A stretch of DNA of 64,000 nt from Hydrogenovibrio kuenenii DSM 12350 (GTDB lineage Bacteria > Pseudomonadota > Gammaproteobacteria > Thiomicrospirales > Thiomicrospiraceae). Below, in pieces: positions 18,203 to 25,691 of the stretch. Where the stretch lies: assembly GCF_000526715.1 (NCBI RefSeq), contig NZ_JAGP01000001.1:1116001-1180000 (forward strand), in the 5' to 3' direction. How positions within the stretch are numbered: position 1 is the first letter of the stretch; every line of letters begins with the position of its first letter. The notes beneath the pieces are model-generated. The model made no database searches. It was not told where the DNA came from and saw only the letters and a program-made list of their open reading frames with translations. The translations under genes were made by a program, and so were the position numbers.

Positions 18203-19747
18203 TTAAGCTTTCAATACTGGCAGGATAATTTTAACAACGACACCAATGGGCTTTCCATTCAAGTCCATGTAATTAAATGCCTCTGCTTTACCATTGTGAA
18301 AATCTGCTATTAACTTAACGATATAAAGCCCTAAGCCCAAGTGTGCTTGATTATCAGCATTTGTTTCTCGAATTGATGTCATACCGTCAAAAATTTGTTT
18401 CTCAATAGTTTTAGGAAGAGGTTTTCCTGTATTTTGTACAAGAATTTCGACTTCATTTTGTCCGTTAAGTACAACACTAATCGTTATAGGTTCTTTAGCA
18501 TCATCAAAATCTTTCGCATTACTAATCAATTTATCCATTAATTGCTCAATCATAAAGCCATCCCCAACGACCTGAGTTTCTTCAGGAATATTCAGCTGAG
18601 TTCTAAATTTATGTTCGGGGTTGAGTATGACAATATTTTCCAGATAGTGTTTAAGCATCTCCTGAATTGCGAAAGGTTCAGGCTCTTGCATGGATAAACT
18701 CTCTTCTATGCTGTTAGCTTCTGAAAGTGAACTAATAATTTGCTTTAGCTGCTCTAATGCATGTTTTGAATACCGTACTTGTTTGTGATCCACGTCTTGC
18801 TCAAGTAATGAAAGTGACATGGATAAACGATTCATAGGGTTATGGAGTTCGTGCCGCAGAGTTTTAGGTAGTTGCTTTAGATAACGCTCGTAAGATGACA
18901 ATTGGCTTAACATGTCATGAATATGATGACGTAAATCAGAGATTTCATCGTAGTAATGCCTTGGCATACTGTCAGGGAAGTTCATCTTATTAACTTTGCC
19001 ATAGGCATCAAAGGTATTTCTAACATCATAATCTAGTCGAGCAATACGTTTGGACAGAGACGCTATGTAGAATACTGCGCCAAAAAAAACGACAAAAAAG
19101 ATGAGTGCTCCCATACCGATAAGACGATAAAAACGTTTTAGGGAGTCGGTCAATAAGCTATTCATCGTTTGCTCAAGAACAATCGCCCCTATGATGTGCC
19201 CTTGAAGCTTTAAAGGCGTAGCTGACATTAAAGAAATAGGAGTGTTTTTATACATTCTATACTGCTGGAAAGTATGACCAGAAATTGCCTGACGAATCAG
19301 CGCAACCTCGGGGTTAGTGCTTTGGGGGTAGGGGTAAGGTAATGTAAAAGGGATGACATTCGATAATGTTTTGATTAAAAAATAACCAATTTTTGCGAAT
19401 AAATCCTTATCAAGAGCGGTAGCTTGCTGAGATAAACGACCAACCACATAAGTTACCTGCCCAAACTCATTAACAATCCAGAGTACCGATTTATCTAAAT
19501 TGAGGTGGCTGAGTTGATTTGTTGGGCGGCCGGATAAAATCTGCTGAGCCCATAGGTCTGTGCGGTTTTCAAGTACGTAGGAGAGGTTGATAACCGTTTG
19601 TTGTTGAATCACTGCTTGGTTTTCAAGCAGCATTCTGTGTAGGTCAATCGCAAATCGGTAAGCGAGAGCGGGGAGCAGGGTTAACATCAAGAGTAAGATA
19701 TAAAACCTTGATCTGATGGTTAACCTCATTTTAAAAGAAGGCTTCAT
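18203..19747 (-). CDS. Membrane sensor histidine kinase
   Basis: The 514-residue kinase has a transmembrane helix near residues 12-30, a large periplasmic domain, a second helix near 200-225, and cytoplasmic HisKA/HATPase domains. The H-box is LRHELHNPMNRL (His299), with N-box LMDKLISNAKDF and G-box LGLGLYIVKLI. Its ATG overlaps the stop of the response regulator by four bases, so the two are one system. The signal is unknown. The partner resembles the response regulator of the proteobacterial dedicated sortase system, but no sortase gene is nearby. Confidence 0.92.
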   Translation of the reverse strand: MKPSFKMRLTIRSRFYILLLMLTLLPALAYRFAIDLHRMLLENQAVIQQQTVINLSYVLENRTDLWAQQILSGRPTNQLSHLNLDKSVLWIVNEFGQVTYVVGRLSQQATALDKDLFAKIGYFLIKTLSNVIPFTLPYPYPQSTNPEVALIRQAISGHTFQQYRMYKNTPISLMSATPLKLQGHIIGAIVLEQTMNSLLTDSLKRFYRLIGMGALIFFVVFFGAVFYIASLSKRIARLDYDVRNTFDAYGKVNKMNFPDSMPRHYYDEISDLRHHIHDMLSQLSSYERYLKQLPKTLRHELHNPMNRLSMSLSLLEQDVDHKQVRYSKHALEQLKQIISSLSEANSIEESLSMQEPEPFAIQEMLKHYLENIVILNPEHKFRTQLNIPEETQVVGDGFMIEQLMDKLISNAKDFDDAKEPITISVVLNGQNEVEILVQNTGKPLPKTIEKQIFDGMTSIRETNADNQAHLGLGLYIVKLIADFHNGKAEAFNYMDLNGKPIGVVVKIILPVLKA

Positions 19748-20451
19748 TTTTGTCGCCAGCTGTATCCTCGGCCGTATTCGTTATGAATCAAATCAAAACC
19801 TTGATCGACCTTTTTGAAGGCGTTTCGAATTCTACATATATGCGTATTGATCGTATTTCTTTCAACAACACCTTGTGTAGATTCTTGTAATTTATCATAG
19901 GTGACGACACCTTTTTCACCCGTCAAGGCAAACTGTTTGAGCATTTCAAACTCTGTTGCCGTTAAATCCAGAACTTGATCGTGCCAGTAAGCCTTAAATT
20001 CGTTATTGGCTAGGTTAAGACCATTAATCAATGATTTACCGCCATCATCACTGACCTGTATCGAACCTGTGATGCGCAATAGGTTTTTAACTTTTGCTGT
20101 CAAGACGCCTAAACTGATTGGTTTTGGTAAGTAATCAATTGCGCCTAGTGCATGGCCTGTATAAATATCAAACTCCGACTGCCTTTCTGAAAGAAAGATA
20201 ACTGGGATAGCTGTTTCAAATGATAAAAGATGTTTTGCTAGCTCAAAGCCGCCATCAATCTCATTCCCTAAAATAATATCCGAAATCACTAGATCCGGCA
20301 GGGCTTCATCAAAACTAGCTTCTGCCGTAGCTCGGTCAGTAAAAGCTTTGATTTTAAAGCCTTGTTCAGAAAGTGCGGTCGCTAAATTTTCCAGTTGTAG
20401 AGGGTCATCTTCTACAATTGTAATGGTGTAATCGTTATTCAACATTGCCAT
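19744..20451 (-). CDS. OmpR-like response regulator
   Basis: The receiver domain has acidic residues EDD (14-16), phospho-Asp58 in VISDIIL and Lys110 in LPKPISL. The C-terminal winged helix (ATEFEMLKQF, NTINTHICRIRNAF, YGRGYSW) binds DNA. The stretch GNEIDGGFELAKHL followed by IPVIFLSERQSEFDI resembles, from memory, the regulators annotated as proteobacterial dedicated sortase system (PdsR). I chose the ATG at 20451, preceded by AGGAAAAG; an upstream in-frame TTG at 20472 is less likely. It lies 48 bp after the cupin gene and may be part of an rpoN-cupin-regulator-kinase operon. Confidence 0.9.
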   Translation of the reverse strand: MAMLNNDYTITIVEDDPLQLENLATALSEQGFKIKAFTDRATAEASFDEALPDLVISDIILGNEIDGGFELAKHLLSFETAIPVIFLSERQSEFDIYTGHALGAIDYLPKPISLGVLTAKVKNLLRITGSIQVSDDGGKSLINGLNLANNEFKAYWHDQVLDLTATEFEMLKQFALTGEKGVVTYDKLQESTQGVVERNTINTHICRIRNAFKKVDQGFDLIHNEYGRGYSWRQK

Positions 20452-20499
20452 AAACTTTTCCTGTAAGAGCAAAATACTATAGAGCCCATTTTACACAGC

Positions 20500-21432
20500 T
20501 TAACGGATGTACTGGAAGTCTAAAACCTGCATATTCATAATTAATCCAGCATCTTGAATTGGTAAGACAATTGCATCCTCACCTGAATGGTTATGATGAG
20601 AGTGCCACCAACCTGGAGGTGTAACAAAAACTGCTCCTGGTTCCCACATTGCTTTAATGGGGTTTACTAATTCACCATTTTCATCAACTTCTTCACTTAT
20701 GAGTGTGTAGGTGTCTGGCCCAGCCGCAACACAATAATCAATGGCCACAGAATTATGTCTGTGTGGTTTTTGCACAACGCCTGCGGGTAGGGCGTTATAT
20801 AGTGACCACAAAGTATGCGTGAGCGTCATGGTTTTCGGGAAGTTTGGGTTCGACAAAAGAATTCCTGTTCTATTTCTTCCTTCACCTTCTTGTCTAACCT
20901 TTTCTAATTCATGGTCTAAGTGCTCTTTTGTATAAAGCACAGGTGTAAAGCGTTTCTCAGCGGGCTGAACACCTAAGTATTTCAATAGAGGGGAGTCATT
21001 TACCCAGTAAATTGAAGTATCCTCGGTTGCTGAATGCAATGCACTTTCAACAGAAGGGAGTGTAAAAAGATCACCAGTTTTCCACTCAATAGTACCTTCC
21101 GACATCTGGGTTTTACCTTGCCCATTGATGACATAAAACATCTGAGAGGTCACTTTGGCTGAAGTTTTTAAAGACTCACCTTTGCATATGCGCACGAAGT
21201 TAGCCATAAGGTTAGGTGAGGTAGCTGGGTACTCGATATCTAAAGCTTTCGATAAATCAAATGGGATAACGCGCGTTGCCCCGGATTGATGCAAAGAAGC
21301 AGGAAAGCTTTCAACATCAATTTTGGGCATAGGAGGGTTAACAGCCGACATATATTCTTTAACGTCAGCTTGAGCTTGCCATTGTTGTTGCGAAACTTCT
21401 TGGCGTAGTTCAACACTATGATTTGGAATCAT
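20500..21432 (-). CDS. Bicupin protein, gentisate dioxygenase-like
   Basis: The protein of about 310 residues has two cupin halves: an N-terminal one around SQMFYVINGQGKT and KTGDLFTLPS, and a C-terminal one with PHRHNSVAIDYCV and PGWWHSHHNHSGEDAIVLP. These histidine sets resemble gentisate 1,2-dioxygenase and related ring-cleaving cupins that bind Fe(II). The true substrate is unknown, and no aromatic-degradation genes are nearby. I start at the ATG at 21432, preceded by GAGAG; longer forms would overlap the rpoN 3' end. It lies 31 bp downstream of rpoN. Confidence 0.75.
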   Translation of the reverse strand: MIPNHSVELRQEVSQQQWQAQADVKEYMSAVNPPMPKIDVESFPASLHQSGATRVIPFDLSKALDIEYPATSPNLMANFVRICKGESLKTSAKVTSQMFYVINGQGKTQMSEGTIEWKTGDLFTLPSVESALHSATEDTSIYWVNDSPLLKYLGVQPAEKRFTPVLYTKEHLDHELEKVRQEGEGRNRTGILLSNPNFPKTMTLTHTLWSLYNALPAGVVQKPHRHNSVAIDYCVAAGPDTYTLISEEVDENGELVNPIKAMWEPGAVFVTPPGWWHSHHNHSGEDAIVLPIQDAGLIMNMQVLDFQYIR

Positions 21433-21463
21433 GTTTAATACTCTCATTAAAATTTTTAGGAAA

Positions 21464-22963
21464 CTATTTGAATTTGTTGAGTTTTTTTCGATCGCTTGAG
21501 GAGGGGATTCCCATGGATTCTCGGTATTTAGCGATTGTACGTCGAGCAACGTTAATTTCTTTCTCTTCAAGTAAAGACATCAACTTGTTGTCACTTAACG
21601 GTTTGTTTGGGTCTTCTGCATCAATGAGCTGTCTAATGTGAGATTTGATGGCAATAGCAGACTGATCTTCGCTGCCATATTGTGATACACCAGTTGAAAA
21701 AAAGTATTTCAACTCAAAGGTACCGCGAGGTGTTTGCATATACTTTTGGTTTGTTGCTCTGGAGATAGTAGATTCATGCAATTCTAATGACTCTGCTACA
21801 TCTCTAAGAACCATAGGTTGCATGGCTTGTTCACCTTCATCAAAAAAGCGAGCTTGTTTTTCGATAATGTATTTACCAACACGCAATAGGGTTTCACCAC
21901 GGCTTTGAACGCTCTTAATCAGTCCTTTTGCCTCAATTAATTGCTCTTTTATTTTTTTAGACTCATCAGAGCTTCCTGATAAGCCTGAAGCCATATTAAG
22001 GTAGGTCGAGTTAATGGTTAGCCTAGGGAAAGCATCCTGGTTTAATTCGATCATAAAACCATTTTTAGTGCGCGTTAAAATAAGATCTGGTGTAATTAAT
22101 TCACCTTGTGAGGAGGAGTAGGCACGTCCCGGACGAGGATTAAGCGACTGAATAACTTGAATAACTTGATGCAATTCTTCGTCATCCAGAAAATAGATTT
22201 TCTTTAGTCTCTTGTAATCTCTAACCGTTAACAGCTCAAAGTTTTCTTCAATGATTTTAGTTGCCGTAACAACATAAGGGTTTTGCTGTAGCGATTTTAG
22301 TTGCAGAATCAAGGTTTCAGATAGGTCTCTAGCAGCAACACCGGTAGGCTCAAAATCCTGAATAATCAATAAAACTTCTTCAACATCAGCAAGATTGACA
22401 TCGATATCAGGCTCTTTAGCTAAAAGGTCATCTAAAATTTCTTGTATAGATACTAATAAGAAGCCCTCATCATTGATTTCATCAATAACATAAGAGGCGA
22501 TTAATTCTTGATAATCTTTCCATGGGTAAATGTCTGACTGCCAATAAAGTTTATCTTTTAAAGTTAGTTCGGCTGATGTATAGCTTTCAGGGGAGTTATA
22601 ATCATCAAGGGATTGTGCCTTAGAAGACAGCTGTGAAGCGCCATAGTCGGTATAAACTTCTTCCCATTCGCAATCAATTTCCATATTATCGGAAATGGCG
22701 TCAGCCTTCTCAATATCGAGATCAGACTCGGAAGTGTCCTTTGTGTCTTTAGAAGTATCCTCAAGATCTGGACTCAATTCTTCCATTTCATCTTGCGCAT
22801 CAGACTCTTCTACTTCCAACATAAAGTTGCTTTCTAAGGTTGTGGCAATGGTTTGTTGGACTTCAAGAGCAGAGTACTGCAATATTTTGATGGACTGCTG
22901 CAGTTGAGGTGTTAACTTAAGTTGCTGACCAATATTGAGTTGTAATCCAGGCATTAATGCCAT
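21464..22963 (-). CDS. rpoN: RNA polymerase sigma-54 factor
   Basis: The 499-residue protein has region I (LKLTPQLQQSIKILQYSALEV), a strongly acidic region II (about residues 50-110), a core-binding region III with ATGVAARDL-like FEPTGVAARDLSET, the helix-turn-helix, and the C-terminal RpoN box ARRTIAKYRESMGIPSS. A GGAGA site precedes the ATG. It is not in the usual lptB-rpoN-hpf-ptsN cluster but heads a minus-strand run with a cupin gene and a two-component system. Confidence 0.96.
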   Translation of the reverse strand: MALMPGLQLNIGQQLKLTPQLQQSIKILQYSALEVQQTIATTLESNFMLEVEESDAQDEMEELSPDLEDTSKDTKDTSESDLDIEKADAISDNMEIDCEWEEVYTDYGASQLSSKAQSLDDYNSPESYTSAELTLKDKLYWQSDIYPWKDYQELIASYVIDEINDEGFLLVSIQEILDDLLAKEPDIDVNLADVEEVLLIIQDFEPTGVAARDLSETLILQLKSLQQNPYVVTATKIIEENFELLTVRDYKRLKKIYFLDDEELHQVIQVIQSLNPRPGRAYSSSQGELITPDLILTRTKNGFMIELNQDAFPRLTINSTYLNMASGLSGSSDESKKIKEQLIEAKGLIKSVQSRGETLLRVGKYIIEKQARFFDEGEQAMQPMVLRDVAESLELHESTISRATNQKYMQTPRGTFELKYFFSTGVSQYGSEDQSAIAIKSHIRQLIDAEDPNKPLSDNKLMSLLEEKEINVARRTIAKYRESMGIPSSSDRKKLNKFK

Positions 22964-23068
22964 TAGACGTTTCTCCTTGAAACCTGAAATTCGCTTTTAA
23001 ATCTTATTTAACACTATAATAATCGAAAATCCTTAAAATCGGTATGTTTCTTGTTAGAGTTTTTTGCA

Positions 23069-23074
23069 TATAAT
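23069..23074 (+). promoter_or_regulatory. Possible -10 element for the 23140 gene
   Basis: A perfect TATAAT lies about 66 bp upstream of the GTG start in the rpoN-divergent spacer. No good -35 hexamer is at the right distance, so this is a weak call. Confidence 0.3.
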
Positions 23075-23139
23075 GTGACACAGAAACACTACTATGTAAT
23101 GTGAAATAAAGAAGATAATGGAATAACTGGAGGGTTATC

Positions 23140-23586
23140 GTGTCAATTAAAGAAGATGCAATAAAGCTTGTTGAACAGCTTCCTGAAAAAGCTACCTGGA
23201 ATGATTTAGTTAAGAGCTTGATTCGTGAAAGAAAAGTTACTCTAGGACTAACGGATATTGAAGTTGTTCAAGATCACTTAACAGAAGAAGAATTATCAGC
23301 GGTTATTGCAAGGCTTGAATCTGCGAGCTCAGCTCATGATGACATGAGAAACACCCGTAAATACAATCCAGATAATGCACTAACAACTAGCTGGATAATG
23401 GTTTCGCTAGCGCCATTATTATTTATTTCTATTTTGATTGCACCGGCAGCTTATTTATTGTCTGCACTGGGTATTGTTTTTGGTTTCAAGGCCTGTATGT
23501 CAAAAGTAAAAGGTGCATGGCTACCAACAGTTGTTGGTGTTATTGAGCTAATCTTGTTTGTGGCATTGCCTTCGAGTGTAGGCTAA
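23140..23586 (+). CDS. Small membrane protein with antitoxin-like N-terminus
   Basis: The 148-residue protein starts at a GTG with a strong GGAGGG ribosome site. Residues 1-65 (KLVEQLPEKATWNDLVKSLI, then a helix ending EELSAVIARLE) resemble the short helical addiction-module or antitoxin-type domain of the form lxxLPexatWeDi. Two hydrophobic helices follow at about residues 82-112 and 122-145, like DUF4190-type membrane segments. No toxin gene is adjacent, so an antitoxin role is unproven. I do not know the function. Confidence 0.7.
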   Translation: MSIKEDAIKLVEQLPEKATWNDLVKSLIRERKVTLGLTDIEVVQDHLTEEELSAVIARLESASSAHDDMRNTRKYNPDNALTTSWIMVSLAPLLFISILIAPAAYLLSALGIVFGFKACMSKVKGAWLPTVVGVIELILFVALPSSVG

Positions 23587-23607
23587 CTAACTTGTCATAA
23601 TGACAAA

Positions 23608-23624
23608 CCCAGCCTGGTAGATTT
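23608..23624 (-). repeat. Dispersed repeat, copy 2 (diverged)
   Basis: On the minus strand this reads AAATCTACCAGGCTGGG, with one substitution in the core and without the TAAG end. It lies 22 bp after the stop codon of the 23140 gene. A 7-bp palindrome (TTGTCAT-A-ATGACAA, 23592-23606) sits directly on its GGG side. Confidence 0.75.
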
Positions 23625-23639
23625 CGTCAGGCACTTAAG

Positions 23640-23664
23640 AAGCGGCAATAAGCTGCTTTTTTAT
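23640..23664 (+). terminator. Intrinsic terminator of the 23140 gene
   Basis: AAGCGGC pairs with GCTGCTT (one G-U pair, 5-base loop), followed by TTTTTTA. It lies just beyond repeat copy 2. Confidence 0.8.
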
Positions 23665-23761
23665 TGTCTGTAGATTTTGTTGAAACTATATTTAACTTCG
23701 CATAATGTATATTATGTTAAATTGGATAAAATTCATACAAAGTGTCCTTTAAAATATAGAA

Positions 23762-23791
23762 TCCAGAAATTATTATTCTGGAGAATTTTTT
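23762..23791. terminator. Hairpin, possible bidirectional terminator
   Basis: TCCAGAA pairs with TTCTGGA (7-base loop), followed on the plus strand by GAATTTTTT. It lies 28 bp beyond the stop of the minus-strand 23819 gene and could stop transcripts from either side. The flanking DNA between 23665 and 23818 is AT-rich and shows nothing else. Confidence 0.4.
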
Positions 23792-23818
23792 CAGGAAGTT
23801 TAAAGGTTGTTGGTTTAG

Positions 23819-25045
23819 TTAATCATCTGCTTGTGCAGACTGATCATTACGAAAGTAATTTCTAAATGCGTTTTCCAAATGCAATTGGTAGTCCAATGAA
23901 ATGTGTCCTTTCTGAAAAGGTTCATCAGGTTTAAGGTTTCTGAAGTAATGCATTTTTTCAGCTTCAGTTTTTCCCTTTGGAATTTTCGCTAAGGGTTTTG
24001 GCCATTGAGCCATACTATGACAACCTAAACATGAAAACCCGTAAAAATCTAATGGGCCGTTAAGACGACTACCGTAACCAAGACGTCGTCGCGCATAGTC
24101 CGGGATTTTACCCATAATGACACTTTCTTTTAGTTTGGTACCGTTTTTCACCATAGTTGGCGTAATGGTTGGGTCATTTCCCCATTGAACACCCAAAGGT
24201 ACCATTTTGTCCCAAATGCCGTTTTTACCTTGTTTGGCATTGCTGTCATAGACAAATGCCCCCATAATCCAACTTGTTGTGCTGTCAGCACGTTTATCTC
24301 TTATTGAGAAATCGATTTGTACTAATCTAACAGGTAAAACTTTTTTAGGACTTTTACGGTCAATTGTTTCATTAATATTCGCCAGCACTGTTGGTGCACC
24401 TTTCATGAAAGGTAATTGTTTATCTGTGCCAGTTATAAAAACAAACTTCGCTATAAAACTTCCTTCAGGAAATTCAGTTTTGGTTAGGTCTGGCTCGCCT
24501 ACCTTTAAGCCTGTTTTGCCCTTATGGCACCATATTTGGCCAATCTGATATGCGGCGTAATTGTTGTAAAAACTCAGCTCCCACTTTTGCTGAGGTTTCG
24601 ATTGTGTAGGGGCTAGCTCGTAGGGCTTTGTGTCTGCATTTCTATTAAGCCCCCTCACCCCTTCTCTAGCGCGTCTTCCCATTGTTACCCACGGCATGTG
24701 GTACCAGTGATGCACTTTATTTTGCCCTGGGCGCCAATCAGCTTCTTTCATGCCCGCAAAAATATAAGCTTTTATCTTATTAAGGTAGGCTTGAGGATCA
24801 CTTTTAAAGTTCCAGTTTTCCCAAGGTTTAGATGTATTTGGAAACTCTTTGGGATAATGATCGCTGAGCTGAAACAGCTGTCCTTGGTAGTTACTGCTTA
24901 TTGTGTCTTGATAGCTAGGAAAGCCGCAGTTATCGCCCGTTTTGTTTGCTGCATCTGCAGCAGAAATGCTGAGAATACTTATGCTTATACCTAAACAAAA
25001 GCTGAATTTCTTAGATATTTGAGATGATAAAAGTGAATAAGGCAT
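23819..25045 (-). CDS. Secreted monohaem c-type cytochrome-like protein
   Basis: The 408-residue protein has a signal peptide (hydrophobic about 14-30, cleavage after ADA) and a single covalent-haem motif CLGCH at residues 339-343, close to the C-terminus. The remaining 300 residues, with many tryptophans and tyrosines (WYHMPW, FIAKFVFITG, SWIMGAFVY), do not look like a standard cytochrome c fold. Family members are usually left as hypothetical. It starts 22 bp after arsC on the same strand and may be the last gene of the dusA operon. A periplasmic redox role is inferred. Confidence 0.8.
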   Translation of the reverse strand: MPYSLLSSQISKKFSFCLGISISILSISAADAANKTGDNCGFPSYQDTISSNYQGQLFQLSDHYPKEFPNTSKPWENWNFKSDPQAYLNKIKAYIFAGMKEADWRPGQNKVHHWYHMPWVTMGRRAREGVRGLNRNADTKPYELAPTQSKPQQKWELSFYNNYAAYQIGQIWCHKGKTGLKVGEPDLTKTEFPEGSFIAKFVFITGTDKQLPFMKGAPTVLANINETIDRKSPKKVLPVRLVQIDFSIRDKRADSTTSWIMGAFVYDSNAKQGKNGIWDKMVPLGVQWGNDPTITPTMVKNGTKLKESVIMGKIPDYARRRLGYGSRLNGPLDFYGFSCLGCHSMAQWPKPLAKIPKGKTEAEKMHYFRNLKPDEPFQKGHISLDYQLHLENAFRNYFRNDQSAQADD

Positions 25046-25067
25046 GAAGTAACTTATATAAGGTAAT

Positions 25068-25430
25068 TTAACTGAGATTATTCAACAATGCTTCTACATT
25101 CTCAGGTGGGCGACCAATGACAAAGTTTTTGTCAATTTGCACAATAGGTCGCTCTATCAGCTTGGGATTGCTATGTAATATTTCAAGCCATTCTTTACGG
25201 GATTTCTGATCGTCAACTGACAACCCTAAATCTTTAAACAACTGCTCTTTAGTGCGAATAATTTGCTGAGGTTCAATGCCCAATCCCGTACAAATACCAT
25301 CAATTTTTTCAACGCTAAGCGGTGTTTTTTGATAATCCACAACATCTATTTCGATATTGTGATTTTCTAGAATTTGTAGTGTCTGTCGGCTTTTAGAACA
25401 TCTAGGGTTGTGATAAATGGTGGCTTTCAT
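25068..25430 (-). CDS. ArsC-family arsenate reductase-like protein
   Basis: The 120-residue thioredoxin-fold protein has the ArsC start TIYHNPRCSKSRQTL (Cys11) and the C-terminal RPIVQIDKNFVIGRPPE motif of glutaredoxin-coupled arsenate reductases (ArsC/YfgD type). It would reduce arsenate to arsenite, but no arsenite pump or ArsR regulator is adjacent. Many chromosomal members of this family have an unproven substrate. It lies 3 bp after xseB. Confidence 0.85.
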   Translation of the reverse strand: MKATIYHNPRCSKSRQTLQILENHNIEIDVVDYQKTPLSVEKIDGICTGLGIEPQQIIRTKEQLFKDLGLSVDDQKSRKEWLEILHSNPKLIERPIVQIDKNFVIGRPPENVEALLNNLS

Positions 25431-25433
25431 TTT

Positions 25434-25655
25434 TTATGCGTCTTCGTCAGTATCTTCAACTTTATCTAAACGTTTATTCAACGCGGTTTCTACAGCTTCA
25501 ATACGAGACTGGCAAAGTGTATAAGCCCTAGTCGCCTCATCAACCATTGGCACCAATTCGTCAATATCAACATTGTCTGACTGAGATAGCTTTTGCGCTA
25601 TTTCTTGAAGTTTTTCATAGTTTTTCTGGTAACTATTTTCTGTAGTTTGAGCCAT
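25434..25655 (-). CDS. xseB: Exodeoxyribonuclease VII small subunit
   Basis: The 73-residue all-helical protein (NYEKLQEIAQKLSQ, IDELVPMVDEATRAY, then a helix ending KRLDKVE) matches XseB, several copies of which bind one XseA. It lies 36 bp after xseA and 3 bp before arsC, which supports the assignment. Confidence 0.93.
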   Translation of the reverse strand: MAQTTENSYQKNYEKLQEIAQKLSQSDNVDIDELVPMVDEATRAYTLCQSRIEAVETALNKRLDKVEDTDEDA

Positions 25656-25691
25656 CTTTTAACTCCGTTTGTTTAAGACCTTGGTAAAGGT

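Noticed and set aside
20452-20472. Upstream TTG start for the response regulator
   Set aside because: The ATG at 20451 has an AGGA ribosome site and starts just before the receiver domain.
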